Of a stretch of 64,000 bases of DNA, positions 56,658 to 64,000 are shown in pieces; within the stretch, counting starts at the first letter, position 1; the number at the start of each line of letters is the position of its first letter. Origin of the DNA: Enterovibrio norvegicus DSM 15893 (GTDB taxonomy: Bacteria > Pseudomonadota > Gammaproteobacteria > Enterobacterales > Vibrionaceae); NCBI RefSeq assembly GCF_900115495.1, contig NZ_FOWR01000001.1:231669-295668 (forward strand), written 5' to 3'. Under the pieces are notes generated by a model. That model searched no databases. It had not been told where the DNA came from and saw only the letters and a list, made by a program, of their open reading frames with translations. The translations under genes were made by a program, and so were the position numbers.

Positions 56658-58205
56658 ATGACTTTTAAATCTCTAATTGCTAGCGATAAACTCGTTTCAA
56701 CACTGACTATCGGTTTTTTCTCTTGCTTCCTCTTTGCTGCATTGTTTGACCTGCAGTCTTTTACTAACACGATCAATTCTCTCTATGCGATGTCAGCCAA
56801 TATATTTGGCTACGCTTGGCAGTGGCTAATGGTGCTTAATTTTGCTATTGCATTGATCATCGCCATCTCGCCTGCGGGTAGAATGACACTGGGTAAGAAG
56901 CTCAAGCCTGAAATGAGCACGTTTCGCTGGCTTTCTATGATCATGTGTACTTTGCTAGCGGGGGGCGGTGTCTTCTGGTCTGCTGCTGAGCCCGTTTATC
57001 ACTTCATGTCAGCACCGCCTGTTTTTTCTGGGGCAGAACCTTACACAGAAGCAGCAGCGTCTGCAGCATTGGGGCAAAGTTTCTTTCATTGGGGCTTTCT
57101 TGCATGGGCTGTACTTGGCACGCTGGCGACCATTGTTCTGATGCATGCACACCATCATAAAGGCTTGAGCCTGCGTCCTCGCGCACTGCTATACCCATTG
57201 TGTGGTGATCGCTTAGAAAACCATTGGCTGGGCGCGGTTGTCGATACGTGTGCAATCATCGGTGTTGCTGCGGGCACGATTGGCCCAATCGGCTTCTTGG
57301 CGAGTCAACTTGGTTACAGTGTCGAGTCTCTTACGGGTATGGAGAATACGCTGACACTTCAGATCTCGATTCTTCTGGGTGTTGTCGCGGTCTACTCGAT
57401 TTCAGCATTTTCTGGATTGGACAAAGGGTTACAGTGGTTGAGTAAGATGAATGTCATTGGGGCATTTGCATTGCTGGTTGCTGTACTATTACTTGGGCCG
57501 ACACAGTTTATTTTCGGTGAATTTGCCGCAGGTTTCGGCACCTATATCAGCCATTTTTCTTCGTTGGGGCTTGATGCTGCAAACGAAGGCTGGCAGAGCG
57601 GGTGGACGTGGTTCTTCTGGGGCTGGTTCATTGGTTTTGCGCCGATGATGGCGATCTTCATTGCCAAGATCTCTGAGGGTCGAAGCGTGAGAATGCTGAT
57701 TCTGGCTATCAGTGTTTGCGCACCTATCGCAACCAATTTCTGGTTTAGTGCGTTGGGCGGCACGGGTATCTTCTTTGAGATGACAAACCCTGGCAGTATC
57801 TCTGGGCCATTATCAGACGCTGGTTTACCCGCTGTTCTGATTGCCATGCTTCAACAGTTACCGCTTCAAGCCATTCTCGTTCCTGCGTTCTTGTTACTGA
57901 CGACGACATTTGTGGCGACCACGGGTGATTCAATGGCGTATTCCATTGCAGTAGTCACGTCAGAAAATACAACGCCTTCAAAGTACCATCGTCTGTTTTG
58001 GGCGATCATGCTGGGTGTTGTTGCTGCTGTGTTGCTGGCGGCGGGTGAGGGCGGATTAAGTGCGCTTCAATCCTTTATCGTGATCACTGCCGTCCCTGTG
58101 TCGATTCTCATCGCGACGACTTTGATATCTGCGCCTGTGACGATTTTTTGGATGATCAAACAATCGAAGCAAGAAAAGCGTTGGAAGCTCGTCACTACGA
58201 GTTGA
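56658..58205 (+). CDS. BCCT-family osmolyte/quaternary-amine transporter
   Basis: 515 residues, about 12 membrane helices. The family signature GWTWFFWGWFIGFAPMMAIF contains the aromatic box typical of BCCT carriers, and GGGVFWSAAEPVYHFMSAPP and TTFVATTGDSMAYSIAVVTS are also diagnostic. BCCT proteins take up glycine betaine, carnitine, choline or DMSP using sodium or proton gradients. The short N- and C-termini argue against an osmosensing BetP type. The DMSP-lyase-like cupin and sarcosine oxidase genes nearby make DMSP or betaine attractive substrates, but this is inference. Confidence 0.92.
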   Translation: MTFKSLIASDKLVSTLTIGFFSCFLFAALFDLQSFTNTINSLYAMSANIFGYAWQWLMVLNFAIALIIAISPAGRMTLGKKLKPEMSTFRWLSMIMCTLLAGGGVFWSAAEPVYHFMSAPPVFSGAEPYTEAAASAALGQSFFHWGFLAWAVLGTLATIVLMHAHHHKGLSLRPRALLYPLCGDRLENHWLGAVVDTCAIIGVAAGTIGPIGFLASQLGYSVESLTGMENTLTLQISILLGVVAVYSISAFSGLDKGLQWLSKMNVIGAFALLVAVLLLGPTQFIFGEFAAGFGTYISHFSSLGLDAANEGWQSGWTWFFWGWFIGFAPMMAIFIAKISEGRSVRMLILAISVCAPIATNFWFSALGGTGIFFEMTNPGSISGPLSDAGLPAVLIAMLQQLPLQAILVPAFLLLTTTFVATTGDSMAYSIAVVTSENTTPSKYHRLFWAIMLGVVAAVLLAAGEGGLSALQSFIVITAVPVSILIATTLISAPVTIFWMIKQSKQEKRWKLVTTS

Positions 58206-58225
58206 ATAAGATAAGCGAAATATAC

Positions 58226-58260
58226 AAAAAAGGAGAACAGCCATTGTTCTCCTTTTTTGT
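58226..58260. terminator. Bidirectional terminator between the BCCT and MobA-like genes
   Basis: A perfect 14-bp stem, AAAAAAGGAGAACA (58226-58239) with its complement at 58245-58258, loop GCCAT. Confidence 0.93.
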
Positions 58261-58847
58261 TAGTTGGTTTCCCACACTGTTAGCGCTTGTGGCGTATCGA
58301 TGTCAACGCTGGCATGTATAAGCGATACCGCTGTTATCGTGTACCCATCTTCATAAAACAACACCTTTGCGCCTTTGTCTCCTTCAAGTGATTTAAGGCG
58401 GTCAAACGTCGTTTGATTGAAAACAGCAGGCACACCTAAGGTATCCGCATATTGGCTACACGCAATATCCACGTCTTCGGCATAAAAGGCGGCCAATAGC
58501 GCGTTCGTATCCGCCCCTGAAACATCAGGTTGGTCAGCCAATAGAATCATCATTTCTGAACATGCCTGTTCCAACTGTTCGGTGACACTGGCAATCACAC
58601 TTCCAATGCCGGATTTCCACTCTTTGGCATACAACAATTGCACTGGCCACGCATGTTGTTTTGCGGCTTTGCTAATGTCGTTATGCCAACATCCTGTCAC
58701 AAGGTAGATGTCGTCACTGATGGCTTTTGCAGCCTTAATAGCGCGTGCAACGAGTGGTTCGCCATTGGCGACAGCGAGCGTCTTACACGATCCAAATCGA
58801 GATGCTTTTCCCGCCGCGAGAATGACGACCGTGGGTTTTGTCATCAT
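58260..58847 (-). CDS. MobA-like nucleotidyltransferase (molybdenum cofactor maturation)
   Basis: 195 residues. The nucleotide-binding N-terminus VVILAAGKASRFGSCKTLAV and the metal-binding MILLADQPDVSGAD (Asp) are those of the MobA/MocA family. MocA-type enzymes attach CMP to molybdopterin, giving the cytosine dinucleotide form used by molybdenum hydroxylases. It follows xdhC with overlapping start and stop (ATGA), in one operon with the hydroxylase subunits, which supports a MocA-like role. Confidence 0.85.
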   Translation of the reverse strand: MMTKPTVVILAAGKASRFGSCKTLAVANGEPLVARAIKAAKAISDDIYLVTGCWHNDISKAAKQHAWPVQLLYAKEWKSGIGSVIASVTEQLEQACSEMMILLADQPDVSGADTNALLAAFYAEDVDIACSQYADTLGVPAVFNQTTFDRLKSLEGDKGAKVLFYEDGYTITAVSLIHASVDIDTPQALTVWETN

Positions 58848-59887
58848 GACAGCGAGCCACTGAACGATGCCCCAGACGCATCATTTAATCTGGCCATACA
58901 TTCTGCCAATATCGACATGGCAATGCCTTCTGGTAACGCTGCGCCGAGATGTAAACCCGCGGGGCCTGATAAGTGACAGGGAAGATCGTCGATCTTAATC
59001 TCCGCAGCCGTTAACACGTCATCACGGCGATGTGTCGGCCCAAGTAACGCGAGATAGCGCAATTGCGTCTGTCGAAGTGATGAGAGCACTTGTGCGTCCA
59101 AGGTGACGTTGTGGGTCATGACAACAGCCGCATCAACACGATGCTTGAGGCAATACGCGGAGAGTGATTCCGCGGGGCCTCGTAAAATGGCATTGGCGGT
59201 TTGGAAATACTCGCGTCTTGCATTCGCAGGGCGCGGATCCCAAAGTGAAACGTGCCAACCTAATTGGCTTGCTAACGTGGCGAGCGGTTTTGTGTCTAAG
59301 CCTCCGCCTGCAATCAAGAGATGGACTGGCGGTTGAACATAGGTACGTAGCCAGTCTTGCTCACCTTCTTTGATAAGCTTTCCCAAAGTGTCTCCGTCGC
59401 TGACATAATGGAGTGTCTGCTCTGACGGAATGAATGATGCCGCGTCTGATTGCGAGCCAGAACGGTCAGCATTCTTTGTTGGAATACGCTGATAGAAGTG
59501 GCCGGATTGTCTCTGCATTAGGTGGGTATACACCTCCTCTAATGCGAGATAGTTGTTTGCAGCCGACAAAGGTTGCAGCATGACTTCGACTGTGCCGCCA
59601 CACCCGATGCCAAGTTGAAAAGAGAGATCATCTTCATCCTGGCTATCATAAATTAGCGTGACACTGTCACCTGCATCCATCACTTTCTTTGCATGGCGCT
59701 GGATATCTGATTCCAAACATCCGCCGCTAAGCATGCCCAGTTGTTGACCCAAGCCATTAAAGAACATCATGGCACCTGCTTTCCGATAGCAGGGGCCATG
59801 TGTGTTGAAGACAGTGCCGAGCACCCACTCGGCATTGTCTTTTTCTGGGTACCATTGGCTAAGCAAATGGAGTAAATGATTCGACAT
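58844..59887 (-). CDS. XdhC/CoxI-family molybdenum cofactor insertion protein
   Basis: 347 residues. The N-terminal XdhC domain has VLGTVFNTHGPCYRKAGAMM, GQLGMLSGGCLESDI and FQLGIGCGGTVEVML. The C-terminal Rossmann domain has LLIAGGGLDTKPLATLASQLGW and AAVVMTHNVTLDAQVL. XdhC proteins carry and protect sulfurated Moco and insert it into xanthine-dehydrogenase-type enzymes. It is 37 bp downstream of the large subunit gene. AAAGGA precedes the ATG. Confidence 0.92.
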   Translation of the reverse strand: MSNHLLHLLSQWYPEKDNAEWVLGTVFNTHGPCYRKAGAMMFFNGLGQQLGMLSGGCLESDIQRHAKKVMDAGDSVTLIYDSQDEDDLSFQLGIGCGGTVEVMLQPLSAANNYLALEEVYTHLMQRQSGHFYQRIPTKNADRSGSQSDAASFIPSEQTLHYVSDGDTLGKLIKEGEQDWLRTYVQPPVHLLIAGGGLDTKPLATLASQLGWHVSLWDPRPANARREYFQTANAILRGPAESLSAYCLKHRVDAAVVMTHNVTLDAQVLSSLRQTQLRYLALLGPTHRRDDVLTAAEIKIDDLPCHLSGPAGLHLGAALPEGIAMSILAECMARLNDASGASFSGSLS

Positions 59888-59924
59888 GAATGTCCTTTAC
59901 ATCAGTTCCGTTTGTTTCACCTGA

Positions 59925-62135
59925 TTAGCTTTTCGCTAATCGCAACGGCAAGTCGGTTAAACGCTGACCCGTCAACGCATACACGGCATTCGCGACAGCA
60001 GGTGCAATCGGTGGCGTGCCAGGTTCACCAACGCCTGTTGGCGGCTCGGCTGAAGGCACAATGTGCACGTCTATGGTTGGCATCTGAGCAAATCGCAGTA
60101 CCTTGTAGTCGTGAAAGTTAGATTGCACGACAGCGCCATCTTTGAGGGTGATTTCGCTTTCCAGTGTCTGTGAAAGACCAAAACCTATGCCGCCTTGCAT
60201 TTGTGCTTCGATGTTACTTGGGTTGATAGCAACGCCACAGTCAACGGCACACACGACGCGCTCGACAACGATCTCTCCGTTTTTCACCGACACTTCGGCC
60301 ACTTGCGCAACGAAAGTACGAAAGGATTCATGCACGGCGATGCCTCGCGCGCTCCCTTCAGGTAAGGGCTTATCCCAACCGGCTTTTTCTGCAGCAAGCT
60401 TTAACACGCCTTTAAGACGTGGGTGGCCTTCTAGCATGTTTAGCCTGTAAGCCACGGGATCTTTTCCTGCGGCATGCGCGAGTTGATCGATGAAGGTTTC
60501 GGTCGAAAACGCGTTATGAGTATGGCCAACCGAACGCCACCACAGCACGGGAACCGGGCTTTTTGTGGTGTGTAGTTCAACAGCAAAGTGTGGAATGCGG
60601 TAAGGCAGTGTCGAAGAGCCTTCAACAGACGAGTTGTCGATGCCATCTTTCACCATGAAATCTTCAAACGAGGTGCCCGCTGCGATGGATTGACCCACAA
60701 CACGCTGTTCCCATGCGTCGACATTACCTTGGTCATCCAATGATGCTCGGATTTTTTGAACATACATGGGGCGATAATAACCAGCATGCATGTCATCTTC
60801 TCGTGTCCACACCAGTTTGATCGGCACACCGCGTTGTGTGTTCGCGATCATCACAGTTTCAGCAACATAATCTGATTGTGGGTTGGCGCGTCGACCAAAG
60901 CTACCGCCTGCAAATACGGTGTTGATGGCGATGTTTTCTGGCTTGATGCTCAAGATAGACGCCGCAACAAATTGATCGATGGTCGGTAGCTGTGCGCCGT
61001 ACCACATCTCACATTTATCATCTTCGGCCAACACCACACAGTTCATCGGCTCCATGGCGGCATGGGCGAGAAAAGGGAAGTAATAGGTGGCTTCAAGCAC
61101 TTTATCAGCGGTGGCAAGTTTTCCACTGGCGTCGCCCTCAACCCGTGCGGGTAAGCCTTTTTGATCGGCCAGTGTTTTGTATTCTTTTATGAGGTCATCC
61201 GTGCTTTTGGTGAATGCGGAACGATCCCACTCCAGTTTTAGTTTGTCGCGTCCAACCTTGGCACTCCAAAAGTCTTTCGCAACAACGGCGACGCCTGTAG
61301 GTATTTGAACAACATCCACAACACCAGGGGATTTTTTAGCGTCTGTCGCATCTACGCTGATGAGCTTGGCACCGAAGGAAGGAGGGTGAGCTACCACAGC
61401 CGTCAACATGCCTTCGATTTGAACATCTTGAGTGAAGGTTGCTGTGCCGTTGCTTTTCCCGTGATCTTTGCGTGTTGTGCCCGTCTTACCAATCAGCGAA
61501 AACTGATCAGGCTTTTTCAACGTGACAGCATCATCAGCAGGGACGGCTTCCATTGCGGCCAATTCAGCCAGTTCACCAAAAGAGGCAGATTTGCCTGAGG
61601 CTTGGTGAGAAACAACGTTCTTGCTGACAGAAATATCACTTGCTGGCACTTTCCAGAGCTTGGCTGCCGCGCTCACTAACATGGTGCGGGCTTTTGCACC
61701 TGCCACACGAAGCTGCATGAAGGAGTTGGCGATGGCTGTACTGCCGCCTGTACCTTGTACGGGGCCAAACAAGAGGTTGTTGTAGAGGTTTGCATTCGCG
61801 GGAGCCGCTTCAGTTGACACCAATGCCCAGTCTGCGTCTAACTCATCGGCGGCAATGGTAGCGAGCCCAGTTGTGACGCCTTGCCCCATTTCTAGATGCT
61901 TAATCAAAATGGTGACGGTATTGTCTTCGCTAATGCGAATAAACGCGTTCGGCTCAAATTTTGCCCCCGTGGTGTCTGTTGCTGATGCAGCAAAGGCAGG
62001 CAGGTGAACGCCAAGTGTTAAACCCGCCCCTGCCGTGGTCATCAGCTTAATGAAGCTTCGACGTGATGTGCCAGAGGATGGTGTCGCTAAATCGGCGTTG
62101 CGTTTCGCTTGAAACGCATGAATAAACGTTTGCAT
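59925..62135 (-). CDS. Molybdopterin-binding large subunit of an aldehyde/isoquinoline-type oxidoreductase
   Basis: 736 residues from MQTFIHAFQAKR, with AGGGG upstream; the longer frame is not favoured. A twin-arginine signal (SRRSFIKLMTTAGAGLTLG) sends the folded enzyme to the periplasm. The Moco domain has FEPNAFIRISEDNTVTILIK, MGQGVTTGLATIAADELDADW, VFAGGSFGRRANPQSDYVAE and GIGFGLSQTLE, plus the catalytic Glu in VGEPGTPPIAPAV. It is of the IorB subtype (isoquinoline 1-oxidoreductase, various aldehydes). The substrate is not deducible. No cytochrome c subunit follows. Confidence 0.92.
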   Translation of the reverse strand: MQTFIHAFQAKRNADLATPSSGTSRRSFIKLMTTAGAGLTLGVHLPAFAASATDTTGAKFEPNAFIRISEDNTVTILIKHLEMGQGVTTGLATIAADELDADWALVSTEAAPANANLYNNLLFGPVQGTGGSTAIANSFMQLRVAGAKARTMLVSAAAKLWKVPASDISVSKNVVSHQASGKSASFGELAELAAMEAVPADDAVTLKKPDQFSLIGKTGTTRKDHGKSNGTATFTQDVQIEGMLTAVVAHPPSFGAKLISVDATDAKKSPGVVDVVQIPTGVAVVAKDFWSAKVGRDKLKLEWDRSAFTKSTDDLIKEYKTLADQKGLPARVEGDASGKLATADKVLEATYYFPFLAHAAMEPMNCVVLAEDDKCEMWYGAQLPTIDQFVAASILSIKPENIAINTVFAGGSFGRRANPQSDYVAETVMIANTQRGVPIKLVWTREDDMHAGYYRPMYVQKIRASLDDQGNVDAWEQRVVGQSIAAGTSFEDFMVKDGIDNSSVEGSSTLPYRIPHFAVELHTTKSPVPVLWWRSVGHTHNAFSTETFIDQLAHAAGKDPVAYRLNMLEGHPRLKGVLKLAAEKAGWDKPLPEGSARGIAVHESFRTFVAQVAEVSVKNGEIVVERVVCAVDCGVAINPSNIEAQMQGGIGFGLSQTLESEITLKDGAVVQSNFHDYKVLRFAQMPTIDVHIVPSAEPPTGVGEPGTPPIAPAVANAVYALTGQRLTDLPLRLAKS

Positions 62136-62139
62136 GTCA

Positions 62140-62604
62140 TTACCCCTGTGCTGATTCTTTCGCGGCTTGCTTAATGGCCTCACGGATTCGAACGTACGTT
62201 GCACAGCGGCAAATATTTCCGTTCATCGCGGCATCGATATCGTTATCTGTGGGTGAAGGATTGTTAGCAAGGAGTGCGCTCGCCGCCATGATTTGGCCTG
62301 ACTGACAATACCCGCATTGTGGCACTGCAAGTTCTTCCCACGCAGCTTGAATGGCTTTGGCGGCTTTTGTGTCAATGCCCTCAATGGTGGTGATATGTTG
62401 CCCAACGACTGCTGAGACAGGGGTGACACAAGATCGAATTGGTTGGCCTGCCATGTGGACGGTACACGCGCCGCACTGAGCAAGACCACAGCCGAACTTA
62501 GTGCCTGTGAGTTTGACATTGTCTCGAAGTGCCCACAAAAGCGGCGTTTCAGGTGGGACATCCAGCTCATGATCTTGCCCGTTAATATTGATAGAAACGG
62601 TCAT
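62140..62604 (-). CDS. 2Fe-2S subunit of the molybdenum hydroxylase
   Basis: 154 residues. The plant-type cluster is bound by FGCGLAQCGACTVH and a distal Cys. The second 2Fe-2S cluster of the family is in CGYCQSGQIMAAS and GNICRCATYVRIREAI. It is the small electron-transfer subunit (IorA/CoxS type) for the adjacent large subunit. The gap to the large-subunit start is only four bases. AAGGAG precedes the ATG. Confidence 0.96.
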   Translation of the reverse strand: MTVSININGQDHELDVPPETPLLWALRDNVKLTGTKFGCGLAQCGACTVHMAGQPIRSCVTPVSAVVGQHITTIEGIDTKAAKAIQAAWEELAVPQCGYCQSGQIMAASALLANNPSPTDNDIDAAMNGNICRCATYVRIREAIKQAAKESAQG

Positions 62605-62963
62605 GTTTTTCTCCTTCCATAGGGGTTTTATTCTTCTCGAGTGACGCAGCTACACTGCGCTCGGTAGGGTGGCGATATCACCCTTTGTGGATGCATAAAC
62701 CATTCAATATCAATCCACGTTGACTGCAAGTTACGCGTCTATTGGCTCGCGATCTTATAGGGCTTTAAACGTAGTGATGGATTATGATTTTAGGCAATAG
62801 CGGTCTACGACGTATTCTCATGTTAACTATGGCCACATTTCTGGTGATATGTTATCGAGATGTTCCTGTATTCTTGCCTATTTCTCCGAAGCTATTGCCA
62901 TTAGCGGGCTTGAGTACGCGTTAGGTGTCATAATCCTACGATCGATATTGAAAGAGAGTTTGC
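62605..62963. other. Divergent promoter region between the hydroxylase operon and the AraC gene
   Basis: About 360 bp with no gene. It must hold promoters for both directions. I see no clear operator repeat here. Confidence 0.5.
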
Positions 62964-63851
62964 ATGGAATTTAATTCAGAATTGGCTGAATACGTATTCG
63001 AGCTAGCGAAGGGGAATTGTGTTCATCCTACGGCGATTGAAGGCTTGACGCTGTTTTCCTCGACACAAAATTTTCCTGTTATGCCAATTGTCCTGCAGCC
63101 TTCAATTTGTTTTGTGTTGCAAGGGAGCAAACAATTGAGTTCGGGGCAAAATGTCTATCAATATGACCCGTCTACTTACTTGATAAACTCTGTTACACGT
63201 CCCGTTGACGCCAGTGTGTCGTGCGTTGAGCCCGCCAGGCCTTATGTCGGTGCGAGTTTACGTATTGATCGGCAGGTGGTTGGGCAGTTGATGATGGAAA
63301 TGAGTCAATGGCAGTCTGACAATGACCTTACACAGCAAATGGAACTCACACAATCAACGCCTATTACGCCAGAAATATTGGGAAATCTCGCTCGCTTGAT
63401 TCGTATTGCTGACGATCCTATGGATCGGCAGGTATTGTCAGACTCTTTATGTAGAGAGCTTTATTATCAGGTTTTGAAAGGCCCTTCAGGGGGATTGTTG
63501 CGCAATAGCGTGAACAACCATGCGGGCGCGAACCGAATTACGCCAGTGGTGCACTATATTGAGCAGCACTTTGAGCGAAATCTGGATATCGATGAAATAT
63601 CTCATGTGGCTGGAATGAGCGCGTCAACATTGCATGAACATTTTAAGCAAGTGACCTCGGTATCTCCGATGCAATATGTAAAATCGTTGCGGTTACATAA
63701 AGCGCGATCAATGTTGTCTTTGGGGTCTCAAGTGGCAGAAGTTTGCTATGCGGTAGGTTATAGCAGTCCATCTCAGTTCAGCCGTGAATTTAAGCGATAC
63801 TTTGGTTTTACGCCGAGTGAAGCCAAGTCTGCGGTAATTGCGATTGGCTAG
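62964..63851 (+). CDS. AraC-family transcriptional regulator (AraC_N type)
   Basis: 295 residues. The N-terminal cupin-like effector domain (about 15-165) has PIVLQPSICFVLQGSKQLSS and TYLINSVTRPVDASV. The C-terminal double HTH (about 190-290) has LDIDEISHVAGMSASTLHEH and AEVCYAVGYSSPSQFSREFK. This is the YqhC-like subgroup, members of which respond to aldehydes or similar. It is divergent from the molybdenum hydroxylase operon and very likely controls it, supporting an aldehyde-oxidising role for that enzyme. Confidence 0.92.
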   Translation: MEFNSELAEYVFELAKGNCVHPTAIEGLTLFSSTQNFPVMPIVLQPSICFVLQGSKQLSSGQNVYQYDPSTYLINSVTRPVDASVSCVEPARPYVGASLRIDRQVVGQLMMEMSQWQSDNDLTQQMELTQSTPITPEILGNLARLIRIADDPMDRQVLSDSLCRELYYQVLKGPSGGLLRNSVNNHAGANRITPVVHYIEQHFERNLDIDEISHVAGMSASTLHEHFKQVTSVSPMQYVKSLRLHKARSMLSLGSQVAEVCYAVGYSSPSQFSREFKRYFGFTPSEAKSAVIAIG

Positions 63852-63878
63852 AAGATAGGCAGATAAAAACAGGAAAGG

Positions 63879-63903
63879 AGGTTCGAGTTTTCGTCTCGAA
63901 CCT
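63879..63903. terminator. Hairpin between the AraC gene and the outer-membrane protein gene
   Basis: AGGTTCGAG (63879-63887) pairs with CTCGAACCT (63895-63903). A T-rich tail follows only on the minus strand (CCTTTCCTGTTTTTATC), so it best serves the gene on that strand. Confidence 0.75.
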
Positions 63904-63933
63904 TACTATGGAAGAGTAGCGTTACATTAAAGA

Positions 63934-64000
63934 CTAGAGTTCGAATCTCACATTGAGATAGAACTGCTCTTTGTATAAACCATTGGCGCGATATGATGCA
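63934..64000 (-). CDS. Outer-membrane beta-barrel protein, last codons (partial)
   Basis: On the minus strand the frame entering from the window edge reads ASYRANGLYKEQFYLNVRFE, Leu, then TAG (complement at 63934-63936). The alternating pattern and amphipathic end are those of a barrel's last strand (porin or TonB-dependent type). Only 22 residues are visible, so the protein class is a guess based on the C-terminal pattern. Confidence 0.5.
   Translation of the reverse strand, partial: ASYRANGLYKEQFYLNVRFEL

Noticed and set aside
63950-63964. GTTCGAATC resembling a tRNA T-loop
   Set aside because: No acceptor or anticodon stems can be drawn around it, and the minus strand reads as a plausible beta-barrel C-terminus.

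Overview
The window looks like chromosomal DNA of a marine gammaproteobacterium, most likely a member of the Vibrionaceae (Grimontia, Enterovibrio or Photobacterium would all fit). This is judged from the style of the proteins (secreted GH18 chitinase with two small chitin-binding domains, BCCT carrier, OxyR-type katG control) and from the dominance of osmolyte catabolism. The genus is inference only. No tRNA, rRNA, CRISPR array, phage or insertion sequence was found.

Layout. 1-2.7 kb: end of a PLP aminotransferase, a divergent AraC/GyrI-type regulator with a perfect direct-repeat operator candidate, a YitT membrane protein and a DksA relative that has lost its zinc ligands. 2.7-4.8 kb: a decay zone with remnants of a thioredoxin-family gene, a LysE exporter, a frameshifted zinc-type alcohol dehydrogenase and a LysR regulator, with one intact small monooxygenase between them. 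5.0-6.8 kb: an AT-rich orphan lipoprotein. 6.9-23 kb: a large minus-strand block for compatible-solute breakdown. It holds an ectoine pathway in two pieces (transaminase doeD and dehydrogenase doeC; hydrolase doeA and deacetylase doeB) around a complete heterotetrameric sarcosine oxidase locus (soxBDAG) with the one-carbon genes folD and purU and a divergent IclR regulator. 24-29.5 kb: MscS channel, a cupin of the DMSP-lyase superfamily, a zinc-finger DksA/TraR protein, an acetyltransferase, a PTS-EIIC/EAL fusion and an FKBP isomerase. 30-36.4 kb: chitinase, katG with a good OxyR site, DinB and DUF4174 proteins.

36.7-48.0 kb is one long urea module on the plus strand: the urea ABC transporter urtABCDE, then ureDABC, ureE, a small secreted His-containing protein, ureF and ureG. 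A sigma-54 type -24/-12 promoter precedes urtA, which fits nitrogen control. 48-52.9 kb: NADPH-FMN reductase with a divergent LysR, a TDT-family transporter, an S4 RNA-binding protein, a candidate 25-residue ORF followed by a hairpin, and a DUF6916 protein. 53-62.6 kb: molybdate transporter modABC, a hypothetical gene, a BCCT carrier with a CRP-like site, then a molybdenum hydroxylase system (2Fe-2S subunit, molybdopterin subunit, XdhC, MobA-like transferase) with a divergent AraC regulator. The window ends in the last codons of an outer-membrane barrel gene.

How it fits together. BCCT, MscS, ectoine hydrolysis, sarcosine oxidation and a DMSP-lyase-like cupin all deal with osmolytes. Their nitrogen and one-carbon products feed FolD/PurU and general metabolism, while the urt-ure block collects urea nitrogen. 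ModABC supplies molybdate to the nearby molybdenum hydroxylase. The most unusual points are the paired 7-bp tandem arrays between doeA and doeB, the unexplained secreted protein inside the urease operon, the small ORF with a hairpin at 52.3 kb, the head-to-head gene decay at 4.26 kb and the EIIC-EAL fusion.
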